Origin: Isoetes taiwanensis | Lineage: Eukaryota; Streptophyta; Lycopodiopsida; Isoetales; Isoetaceae | Length of the DNA stretch: 64,000 bases | Reading direction: 5' to 3' | Assembly: GCA_021234155.1 (NCBI GenBank) | Contig: JAJEKV010000062.1 | Location: 8,012,425-8,076,424 of the forward strand | Part shown: positions 33,065-43,504 of the stretch, one piece after another | How positions within the stretch are numbered: the first letter of the stretch is position 1 | Layout of the letters: each line of letters opens with the position of its first letter | The notes under the pieces: model-generated | Database searches by the model: none | What the model was told of the DNA's origin: nothing | What the model saw: the letters and a program-made list of their open reading frames with translations, nothing else | Translations under genes and position numbers: made by a program

Positions 33065-34455
33065 ATATGTAGCATAATAACAGGGGGTTTTCTTTGTGTT
33101 TTTGTACGCTTTTCACTAAGGTTTTCCTATGATTTCGTGATGTATTCAAATGGATATACTAATGCGTACATCTAGAGTGCACCATTTCTGAGCCATTGAT
33201 TTTAGCCTTTTTTTTTCAATGGTCAACAACCAATGGCTCACAACAAAAGCCCTTTTTTTGTGCGTGTGGTGCATAATGGTCAACAACCAATGGCTCACAA
33301 CAAAAAGCCCTCTTTTTAGTGTGTGGTGCATAATGGGCACATGAAGGGCTTGAAAACCAATGGCTCACAACAAAAGCCCTTTTTTGTGCGTGTGGTGCAT
33401 AATGGTCAACAACCAATGGCTCACAACAAAAGCCCTTTTTTGTGTGTGTGGTGCATAATGGGCACATGAAGGGCTTGAAGGGCGCATGTAGTGCGGTTTC
33501 CCGGCAACACATTTCTTATCATAACTTTTGATCCGAGCTCTGCTTGAGATGATTTTTATTGCGTTGGAAAGCACTCTCCTAGATCTTTTGATAGTGTATG
33601 ATATGGATATGTTTGGTTAAGCTATGTATGCTAAAACAGCAATTTTTCGGCCGGGTTTGGTAGGCTTTCACATCCTACCAAAATGATTAATACAGATTGC
33701 GCTATTGGATATTGTTTTATGGCTCATCTCGAATGAAGCTTGCAAAAATTACCATGCATTTTTAGATTTTGAGGCGCTTATTAAGCAAATTCCAAGGCTT
33801 CTAGATCCTTGTGCTAACAAGCGTAAAAGTTTTCCACTTTAGTTTCTCACCACAAGAATCCTTGGAGGACAAAGGTCGCTTTTAAATTCCAGGTTGAAAA
33901 ATGTTTGTATATGGGTGTTGCAAACTTTATGACTTTCTAATAATGGGATCAATCTGCTCTATCTTTATGGTAACTTTTACTTATGTTCTATTTGTTTTAT
34001 TGTGATGAAATTCAAAAGCTACGAAAAGCCTCAAATGAATTCTAGTTTTTTTCGTTTGAATTCTAAAATTTGTGTCACACCTGGGGGGAGGGGGTGACGT
34101 CCCTAAGGCCCCGAAGGGGCCAAAATTTTTTTTTTTGCAACACAAACTATTAACATCCAATATATAAAAATTAAATCCCCCAACACATAACAACCAACAC
34201 ATAACAACCATTGACATTAACAACCAACACATAACTACCATTGACATTAATTAACACAACCATTGGGTCCAACACATTTAAATTAAAATCCCCCTTAAAC
34301 CCCCTTTGGTTTGGGTGCATATTCACACGGGGGGTGACGTAGGGCAGCGAGAGCCCTCATAATTGTATTTTGCACGTACGAAATCAACACCATATAGTAT
34401 TCCGCTTGAAATCTTATAGTATTTTGCAAATCTTGTTATACAGTATAGCAAATTT
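33065..34455. repeat. Unit A-specific 1.4 kb mosaic replacing about 90 bp of unit B
   Basis: Flanks match 57450 and 57541 in unit B, where only about 90 bp separate them. The A insert contains the inverted cactctagat repeat, a tandem array at 33215-33480 (units containing caatggctcacaacaaaagc and gtggtgcataatgg), and at 33795-34455 the reverse complement of spacer positions about 37850-38498. Confidence 0.75.
33215..33480. repeat. Tandem array with caatggctcacaacaaaagc units
   Basis: Four units of about 60-75 bp share caatggctcacaacaaaagc, a cctttttt stretch and gtgtggtgcataatgg. Two carry an additional gcacatgaagggcttgaa extension. Confidence 0.85.
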
Positions 34456-34686
34456 TGTCATCACTGTATATACAGCCAACAACTTATATTTAAAGCCAGT
34501 GACACTTTCAATATATATGATATCAACTTACAAGGCATACATATTGAATAATGTATCAATGCTACTTTCAAATTACTTTACAACTTGGATTTACTAACCA
34601 ACCATAATCTCGATTGTTTGCCCATTGGATGAATCAATCACTAAACATACAAACACATTAACTTATGTTAAGCATTATCCAACCTT

Positions 34687-36170
34687 TATAAGACACATGG
34701 AATGACCATATACTATGCCATAAGCAATGACTTTAAGATAAAAAATTTGACCACCACAACATATGTCAAACTCCTTGAAGAGCTAACACTATTTTTTCAC
34801 GCGAACTAAGCCTACTTTTTCATGCCTAAAATGAAAAACATGAAACCAAGAGATGACGCCTTCAGTAATGGGTACTTCAAACAATTCAAAGCTAGGTTCG
34901 AAGCTTCAGAGGATTCGATTTATCCCTCCTATGCCTAGATTCCTCTCGCATTCCACAAAACAACTAGCATGCCGCACGATAAGCATATGAAGGTGATACA
35001 ATCCTGTAACTCCAGGCTTCATCTGCAAAATAATCTGCAAAACAATCTTCAGGAAGTACAACAAGTAAACACAAATCCACCCCTAAAGGGCAAAGCTCAC
35101 CACCCAACCGGGCTATCCAGAGCAAGAGAACCACCGAAAATGACTGAATCTGGAAAGAAAGAAAGGCTTAAGGAAATATTCAATTTAACCTCCAGAGAAT
35201 CCTCAATCTGGAGAAAACACGAATTCAAAAAAGGATGGGTTCAAGAATGGCATTGGCAGGAAATTGGAAAAACTTAAATGATTGAAAGCTTCTCCAAGCA
35301 ATCAATCCGCAACACTGAATGTATGCTAAGATTTATCAAGATATGAGATCGTGATTGGGAGATTTATCTAGATGGGAGGCTGTAGCAGTTGATCACAAGA
35401 AGCAGTGCCGTCACGTTGCTTTAGCAGTCCGGGTCTACCTCTTACTGAGTTTCCGGCTGGATAACAGGCGTAGATGCCTCTCCTTTGCTTTCAATGCTAC
35501 TTTATAAATGACCAGACCTTTTGTAAAAGGTTCATTGGGCAAAAATAGAATAAAGGCGCACGTCTAATTTTAAACTTTAAATGTCCAAACCAAGTTTAAC
35601 CCATAGCAATGTTTGGATACAAGATTTGGCTTACACGTTCTAGCTTTCTTTCTCATTCTCTTGCTCCTATAGTCACTCCCCTGAGCACCACCATATATCG
35701 TAAAACGCCAAATTTTTGTCCTTCTCCTCCAATCTTAGCATCCGGGATATTTATAAGAGAAATTGGAGTTTTTTGGGCTTATGCATTTTCCAATGGGCTT
35801 CTTCTATTCCCAGTTAACATTAAAATTTGCGCTTTCCTTCCCTTATCTAATTTTGGTTACACTAACCAGATGATTTACATTGCACTTATCCTCTGCAGTT
35901 ATTAGTATTGTGTGCATGCATTGTGCTGGTAAGCCTTGAGTCAGCTTTTGCACCAGTTAACAATAAATTTTCACTTTCCTTTCCTTACATAATTCTGGTT
36001 ACACTAAAGACTGCATCTTAGGTTACAATGGAAACAAAATCAAATAGACCCGGATGATTTGCATTGCAATTATCTTCTCATCGTGGTATTGTGCATGCAT
36101 TGTCTTTGCTAAAACTACCAAGTTTGTTAAGAAGTTCATTGTCATCATTACACTCTTAACATAAAAGTCT
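34687..36170. repeat. Second copy of the internal direct repeat with 102-codon ORF insert, unit A
   Basis: This parallels 32448-33060. Between about 34985 and 35700 lies extra sequence with an ORF at 34969-35277 (MPHDKHMKVIQSCNSR, then LQNNLQNNLQ, later a charged KKERLKEIF segment) that is unchanged in unit B (58052-58360). The protein is Gln/Lys-rich with no recognised domain; coding status is uncertain. Confidence 0.4.
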
Positions 36171-36847
36171 TTGTATGCAAGCATTGCAGTTAATATGTTT
36201 CTTTTCTTGAAATGCTATACTAGAGCCTTATCTCAATCAAACATGCTAATATTTCTCTGACATAGGTACGATACAAAAGGTAAAAATGGTACATACATAT
36301 TGAGCTGTACCAAACTAAGTTCATATCGATTTCTAGGATGATGAAGGCAAATTATACCAACAAATTTTGACAAAGTCAAAATGCGTTCCACATGTTTTTA
36401 ACTATACATTACAACACGACAACTACATAAATCAAAGGCAAACAAAAATTACAATCCAAGACGTTACTAAAATACAATGCATACAACGATCAAAGATTTT
36501 GTTAAACAAAATAGAAATGATAAAATCCACTAGAAGAACTACATCGTCAACTCTTACCATTCGTTAAAAACATTACATTGACACACAATTATGACTCTAT
36601 TTCTTTATCTCGGTAAAGATATAAACAACAAAATTTAACAGAAAAATTTTTATATCCATTCATTTCCATATTCGCCTATTTAAATATTAATAATTACAAA
36701 ATTTTCATAACACATACCTTTCATTAATTTTCATATTCATTGATGAACACAGCGTCAACATTTTGTCTCACATCACAAATGTTAAAAATATATCCTCAAG
36801 TTATCACAATTTAATATGCCATAATAAGCATAACGTATTAATACATA
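36171..36847. other. AT-rich right end of unit A
   Basis: No coding signal. It is nearly identical to 59270-59938 and ends abruptly after attaatacata. Confidence 0.5.
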
Positions 36848-38498
36848 ACACAATAGTGTCCCACTCTTTGTGTTAAAACCGTGGCGTCTATCTGTCCGCC
36901 CGATCGACGGCCGAGATCGTCCCAATATCCCTCCGCCCCGATCGACGGCCCATATTTATTTGTTTGACCCTTCGCCTATTGGATGGCTTAGATTGCACCA
37001 TATGACATCTTAGCGTCGGTGTCTCCCAAAATGAAAGGGTGCCAAAAGTGGAGGGGCCTTTCCGTTACTTTTATGCATAGGGATACCTCAAATCTGCCAT
37101 AGCCATTCATAAACATGGCCTGGATAAATAGCCCCTCGAATAAGGCTGCTAGCCAGGTAGAAGCTTGAAATTCAATTGCTGATACGCATGGATCAGTTTA
37201 GATCGCTGCAGAATTAGACCTTCAAATCAGGATCTAATTCGGAGGCCTGCTTCGGCGACGTACATGCCTCGAAAAATTAAGAACCGGCCTGCCTGCCGCT
37301 GCAATACAGCACCCAGTCTTCTGCCAAACAAGAAAAGAAGCCCAAATCCGGCGACATGGTTTGTGTTTCTCACTTTTCATTCTTTGAAATTAACTTATTC
37401 GTTTCCATCACTATAAATATAGCTCGCCTGTTAAATATTGCTTATCTTTCTTTAAAGATGCATAAGAACACACACTTTGCAGTCTAGAGCTAGCCGAGCG
37501 ATCCGAGACATGAAAGCAAAAACCAATTTTGTCTATGCATCCCAGAACGAAGCAGTTCTCAACAATAATCCCTGCTTTTCTGAATTTCCTTCTTTTAAAT
37601 TTCATATACAATCACATAGAAAGCCCACCAACGGTGGGCAATTTTCTAGTTATCTATATAAGATGTGGTTTAGCCAAGATAAGCAAATTTTGGACAAGTC
37701 AAGAGAGTTGTTTTTGGGCCAAAATTTGATAGATGGTGCATATTCACACGGGGGGTGACTCCGGGCAACGAGAGCTATTGGATAGGTATATTCACCCCTT
37801 ATTCCTTAATCTACACCGTATGTAAAGTTCCTCGTTTGTGGAGTATGCAAGTACAAAATTTGCTATACTGTATAACAAGATTCGCAAAATACTATAAGAT
37901 TTCAAGCGGAATACTATATGGTGTTGATTTCGTACGTGCAAAATACAATTATAAGGGCTCTCACTGCCCTACGTCACCCCCCGTGTGAATATGCACCCAA
38001 ACCAAAGGGGGTTTAAGGGGGATTTTAATTTAAATGTGTTGGACCCAATAGTTGTGTTAATTAATGTCAATGGTAGTTATGTGTTAGTTGTTAATGTCAA
38101 TGGTTGTTATGTGTTGGGGGATTTAATTTTTATATGTTAGATGTTAATGGTTTGTGTTGCAAAAAAAAATTTTTGGCCCCTTCGGGGCCTTAGGGACGTC
38201 CCCCCCCCCAAGTGTGACAAAAAATTTAGAATTCAAACCAGAAAAAAACTAGAATTCATTTGAGTCTTTCATCACCTGTAGCTTTTGAATTTCATGACAA
38301 TAAAACAAATAGAACATAAGTAAAAGTTACTATAAAGATAGAGCAGATTGATCCCATTATTTTAAAAGTCATAAAGTTTTCAACACCCATACACAAACAT
38401 TTTTCAACTGGAATTTAACAGCAGCCTTTGGCCTCCATGGATTCTTGTGGTGAGAAACCAAAGTGGGAAACTTTTCTGCTTGTTAGCACAAGGATCTA
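36848..38498. other. Spacer between the two duplicated units
   Basis: This contains another CGATCGACGGCC tandem block (36885-36995), a stretch with short ORFs of no recognised domain (37411-37758), an inverted ggggtgac repeat end (37737-37783) and, from about 37850, the reverse complement of 33795-34455 of unit A. It abuts unit B at gaagctgt, a short motif that also recurs at 13699 and 13763 near the unit A start. Confidence 0.6.
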
Positions 38499-39142
38499 GA
38501 AGCTGTATAAAAACTGAATTTGGTGGCAGTTGATAGCAAGCTTGATGAGGATAAAGAATGGTGGAAGTATGGGAAATACTAAAGGATTACTTAATAGCCA
38601 TTGTTGAATTATACATCCAAGGAAAGGAAATGATGGTTTTGTGAAATTGATTGAACAATTGGCACAATAGAGAAGCATGGGAAGAAGAAACTTTGTGTAT
38701 TATGAGCTTCAACCTATGTGCTTGACTAGAGCAAGCATGTACTTGAGCTCAAAAACTATTGTTATGCTTTAATGCTAAAGCTTTACAACCCTCTCTAAAT
38801 CTGTTCAATGCATTTTTCCACAAGATGTTAAAGATGTCCAAAGTGCCCAAGTATTTATTAGTTCAACCTTTTGCCCTTTGATATAGATATGGCCTTTTGC
38901 CCATTGATATATTATGTGAACATTTTGCCCTTTGATATAGATGAGGCCTTTGGCCCTTTGATATAGATAATGTGCCAAAATACGAGCCAAGCAAAATCGC
39001 CTTTTTTTGTCGGATTTTTGCATTGGGCACATTTTTTGTCATAATGGCTCGGGGCACACGACTATTTAGCTTAGGGTTGCAATAGCAATCTCGCTTGCCT
39101 TGGCACACTTTTTATCGGATTTTTGCCCTGGCACACTTTTTG

Positions 39143-40083
39143 TAATAATGGTTTGAGGCAGAGTCTACCAAAGCATGTTGCACTTGGCACATGGAAATAT
39201 GGGTATGTCTGCACTGTACTTTTTAAAGCACTCCTCTACTTGCATCTTTACACTATCTGCTTCATCATCTTGTTCTCATTTTCGTTTTCGTCATCTCCCG
39301 ATGTACTTGCTAGACCATTCTCTTCATCGCTTTTAGTGGTTCCATCTACGAGGTAAACTGCTTCCTCAATCTGTTGTACATTGCTATCTTGCTGCTCTAA
39401 AGCTCGCCTCATATCGAGTATGCTATTCACTCTCTTCCATACGTTTGAATAGGACATATCAATGTTCGCATTCTCATTCATAAATAGACGGGCGCATTTT
39501 GCAGCGGGCTGAACATCAGTGCCCTGACGTTCCATAAACATTGTCAGCAACGTATCCTGCTCATTTGTCCGGCCGACGCTTTTCGGATGGCGGTGCAATT
39601 CCGACCTTTCGTCACTTTGCATTGTGCCAATGGTCTGCGATTCGCGGAAGTTGCATTAGCGGACATGCGATCTTCGCATGCCGATTCGCGTCTGGCCGCG
39701 TACTTCAATACGTTCTGTTCGTGCGGTGTAGTTGGATTGTGATTTCTGGGACTGCTACTATGTCATCTACACCAGATGAAGTGGCTGCATCTACCCTTAT
39801 ATGCTGCTCTATTTTTGCTTCCTCCCGTATGATAGACAACATGCTAGTCACTACTGTTGATGGGTTGGTGTGCACGTCTAGCCCAAGGGCCAGCTGGCTT
39901 TGTTTTGCACTCATCAATCTTTTTGCATGCTTTATTACTGTATGCGGGCAGACTTGAACATGCCTATGTTCTTGCAAGAATGCAATCCGCCCTTCTTTCT
40001 TGTTGATAACATCTTGTTTTCCTCCATGTCCCAAAATTGCAGCGATAATGGATCATCCTCCTTTTGCGGTACTCATACACCAT
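39143..40083 (-). pseudogene. Myb/SANT-like gene, unit B (disrupted)
   Basis: This is homologous to 14401-15336. The SANT-like part is intact, but 39567-39725 and 40000-40083 differ from unit A by clustered small indels centred on CAG/CTG/CCG triplets, breaking the frame. The stop also differs (tcataatgg becomes taataatgg). Biological decay and base-calling error are both possible. Confidence 0.6.
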
Positions 40084-40114
40084 TGTGGGCCCGTCCTCAG
40101 AAAAACCACGATAT

Positions 40115-41045
40115 TAGATCAAGGTAGAAATTGATACATGCGGTACTAAATTTAATTAAAAACAAATATTCTAGAATTTGATTACATGCTAAGATCTTTT
40201 TAGAATGCACAAAAAAATTGTAGATTGCCTTTATTGACAAGACAAAAAAGAAAAAGGTAAAAAGTGTCATATAACAGTACAGCTAACTACACTACAATCC
40301 TATACTGCAATGACCCATCTGCCATACCAGCTGCAGAAGTCCAACATATACGATTTAGAATAAAAAGAAAACAATTGGCACCATGTTTTGCAACTCTCTC
40401 ATCCAATATCAAGCTAGAAAAAAGCTTACAGACCAGCTTATGCATCTAGAACATGAATTATGTACAAAATCAAGGGATCTTCTAGCCTACCAGTTTTCAT
40501 TTTGTGCATGAGGATTTACGCCACTTATTATGAATCTTAGGTTAGCCAATAATCAAAGAATCTAACATCTATTAAACCAACACTAAAACATTAAACATTC
40601 TCAAAACCAAGCCTTTACCCAAAGCTCTACACCCAACCAAACTACTCACCTAGCAATATCAGGCTGAAATATAAAGACATGCCTGACAATCAATTACCTC
40701 TTGTACCTCCTTTATCGACCTAGCAATCCTCAATATGATACACCAAAAACCAGGTCCTAGGATACTAACAGGATATTAAACAACAACAGCAGAAGCTCTA
40801 GAAAAAAGTAATAGCTTTCTAGGAATCAGATTGAAGACGGAATGAGTAGAGCAGTCTTTCTTGACCCCCTATCACTCTTCCGGCCATAACTCTCTTACTC
40901 GGAGGAGTTATGGGAAATGCAGCCCCAATTCAGAAACTAGACTCGAACACGATTCCAATGAAGTAAGGGTCACCTCAATCCGAGCTGTAATTGCAGAGAT
41001 ATCGCCGATTGAATTTCAGGTTTTATTTATAGAACCCTCTGCGAT
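40115..41045. other. Non-coding stretch upstream of the unit B Myb/SANT-like gene
   Basis: Nearly identical to 15370-16310, with no gene seen. It is followed by the CCTTTG/CCTTTT polypyrimidine tract at 41060-41104. Confidence 0.4.
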
Positions 41046-41400
41046 TTCAACCTTCTTTGACCTGCCTTTGCCTTTGCCTTTTCCTTTTCCTTTGCCTTTT
41101 GTTCCCAACCATGACATATAATAACTCTATAAAAATGGTGGAGGAGCAAGCCTTCCAACCATCAACAACTAAAACCCCATTGCTTGTTGTCGTTAACCTC
41201 CATTGCTTGTCCTCATTCCTTTTGCATCCCATTAATCAGCCTCACACTGCAGATAACATCATCCAGTGGCACCAAACGCACAACAAGTGGGGAATCTATG
41301 CACGTGCCTAATACAAAAACGATCCAAAAAACAACTTATTTGTTTGCTGCTCCTGGAAAAGAGATACATGTCCTCGTTCTAATCCAATACGAAAACTTCT

Positions 41401-42560
41401 ATGACCAACATCCAACAGTTATAGGGCGTTAAATGTGGATGTCGTGGACGAGCAAGCAATGCACACAATCACAGTAACTGCTGACGACGAACGCGGCGTG
41501 GAATTACAAATCGTGTTGAGACCAGGTTTTTGGGTCTCCATATGTAATTTCGGTGTAAGGAAGAGAAACCCATTGTACGAGTACGGAGATTGTGTGAATA
41601 CCATAAAGATTCAGAGGAACACTGAAGTGACACCCATTGAAGGGCCTGGAGTTCTGCTCTCCTTATTGCCCACGCAGGCGGTTAAAAGCGTCAGCATTAA
41701 GTCGCGACCCATGACCAACCCATTCACGTCAACCTGCTAGTTGCTATTGTCGGGGTCAAAGAACATATGATGTTCCCTTGTTTGCTAATCGCAGATGGGT
41801 GTGACAAAAAGAATGTCGCAGAATTAAAGTTCTGGCCTGAACAGGCACATGTGTTTGACAAGCTCAAACACTTGTTTCTTTTAGGACATAAACCCATTGT
41901 CGTATTCAAGACCCTAAAGGCCAGCACGTTCCGTGGCCAGACTAGCTTAACATCTATAGAAGCTACAATGGCATTCAAGATTATAGAGGACGTACTGTCA
42001 AGTTGGTTTCTGGATGATTTATGGTTTCCCAGACGATGACGTAGTAGCAACACTCACAAATGAAGTCTTTGCAGCACACGTTCTACAAAATACCAATGTA
42101 TATCTTCTGCTACTAAAACTAAGCCAAAATTGTCTTCGCTTTTTACCTTCTTTCATACAGCTCTCTACTAATCAAACATCCTTGCATGTACAGATCTTAG
42201 GCACATTAAGATTGAACATAACTGGCGAAAACAAGGTCGTCAAGACGTCCGATGCTTGCAACAAGGTAGTGCCGGACAGTCTCTGCGACACGTGCAGGAA
42301 CGACGACATGACAGAAGAGTTAACAATGTTCGGCGACATCGACACTGGATCCAACACGCTACATGTCACAATGGTAGGAGCATTGCTTGATAAATTTCTC
42401 CATTACCCATTAGGAGGCGCATTAGCTACAATGAAAGCAGATCCTCGATCATTCAGCCAAAGCATACTGAAGAGCCAGAGTAAATGCACATTTGAGCTCA
42501 ACCACGGACTCCAAATCATTGCTATAGATGTTAAGCTAGTCTGGCCACGGAACGTGCTGG
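41401..42560 (+). CDS. RPA1-like single-stranded DNA-binding protein, unit B
   Basis: This is the only RPA-like copy with all parts in order and no transposon. An N-terminal segment (MTNIQQ, then DVVDEQAMHTITVTADDERG) precedes an OB fold (LLVAIVGVKEHMMFPCLLI, DGCDKKNVAELKFWPEQ, LGHKPIVVFKTLKASTFRGQ). A candidate intron ends at tgcatgtacag (42191). The DBD-C-like part follows: DACNKVVPDSLCDTCRND, then DIDTGSNTLHVTMVG and SKCTFELNHGL. The last part resembles the zinc-containing OB fold of RPA1 with one expected Cys missing. Single-base shifts near 41423 and 41735 break the frame; an extra t at 41420-41424 relative to 25960 explains the first. Typical RPA1 is about 600-900 residues, so this is a short relative, as in Helitron-encoded RPA. 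The role is inferred. Confidence 0.6.
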
Positions 42561-42968
42561 CCTTTAGGGTCTTGAATACGACAATGGGTTTATGTCCTAA
42601 AAGAAACAAGTGTTTGAGCTTGTCAAACACATGTGCCTGTTCAGGCCAGAACTTTAATTCTGCGACATCCTTTTTGTCGCACCCATCTGCGACTAGCAAA
42701 TAAGGGAACATCGTATATTCTTTGACCCCGACAATAGAAACTAGCAGGTTGACGTGTATGGGTTGGTCATGGGTCGCGCTTAACAGTGACTGTATGTTTG
42801 CACTATCTGTGGGCAATAAGGAGAGCAGAACTCGAGGCCCTTCGGGTGTCACTTCAGTGTTCCTTTAAATCTTTATGGTGTTCACACAATCTCCGTACTC
42901 GTACAATGGGTTTCTCTTCCTTACATCGAAATTACGTATGGAGACCCAAAAACTTGGTCTCAACACGG
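41512..42968. repeat. Palindrome of RPA-like sequence, unit B (arms about 440 bp)
   Basis: Arms 41512-41959 and 42532-42968 are inverted copies. The loop 41960-42531 carries the gene's 3' half on the plus strand, opposite to unit A. Arms within unit B are similar but not identical. Confidence 0.9.
42532..42968 (-). pseudogene. Minus-strand arm of the RPA-like gene, unit B
   Basis: The OB-fold part reads open (VSIVGVKEYTMFPYLLV, DGCDKKDVAELKFWPEQ, FRGQTSLTSI) and then runs into the wrong strand of the loop. Its 5' exon is at 50587-50689 beyond the transposon. It is disrupted by both events. Confidence 0.65.
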
Positions 42969-42974
42969 TTTGTA

Positions 42975-43003
42975 CATTAGAGAAAATTTGGGGTCTCATA
43001 TGG
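42975..43003 (+). repeat. Left terminal inverted repeat of transposon B
   Basis: 29 bp beginning CATTAGAG, identical to the unit A ends. Confidence 0.9.
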
Positions 43004-43451
43004 ACCTCCTAAGAGAGACTAAAAATATTTTTTCCTTTTTTATCCACGTCATATCATCTCATTTTCTCTTAACCATTATTATAGAGAGAGAAGATATCTT
43101 GAACCATCTAATTCCATATCTAATGGATATTCACATGTGTATAGGTCTATTTTGGGCGTGTGAAAATATTCGTGCACGAAGAGAGGGTTTATTAGGTCTA
43201 TTTTGTGCGTGTGAAAAGATTTGTGCACGAAGGGAGGGTTTATTAGATGCTCGTGCAGGAATGCTGACGTCTGCACCGGAGTTAGAGTTCTCCATCGAGA
43301 ACTGGAGATAATTCCTGTTCGATCTCTTCTTAATGCCAGTTTCTCAAACCAAAGGCAGCTACTGTAAGTATACTTGGCGCCTCTATTTCAAATTCTAGCA
43401 TTTGAATTCGAATTTGAATTACACTTCCCGCACAGAGCAGATCTCACTAGC

Positions 43452-43460
43452 TTATAAAAG
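43452..43460 (+). promoter_or_regulatory. TATA-box-like element for the transposase gene, unit B
   Basis: ttataaaag lies about 45 bp before the ATG at 43505, conserved with unit A. Confidence 0.45.
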
Positions 43461-43504
43461 ATGGGCAATTTTAGATTTAGATTTTTTCTTTTGTATGCCT
43501 TTCT

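Larger units (their letters stand above)
13763..36847. repeat. Unit A: first copy of the 21-23 kb direct segmental duplication
   Basis: From gaagctgt-taaaaactgaattt at 13763 to attaatacata at 36847, the sequence runs collinear with 38499-59938 with long near-identical stretches; offsets drift from 24.7 kb to 23.1 kb because of indels. Left and right flanks of the two units are unrelated (tacatatg versus aggatcta on the left; acacaatag versus caagaaattt on the right). The shared content includes transposons already nested, so the duplication is younger than those insertions. Confidence 0.95.
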
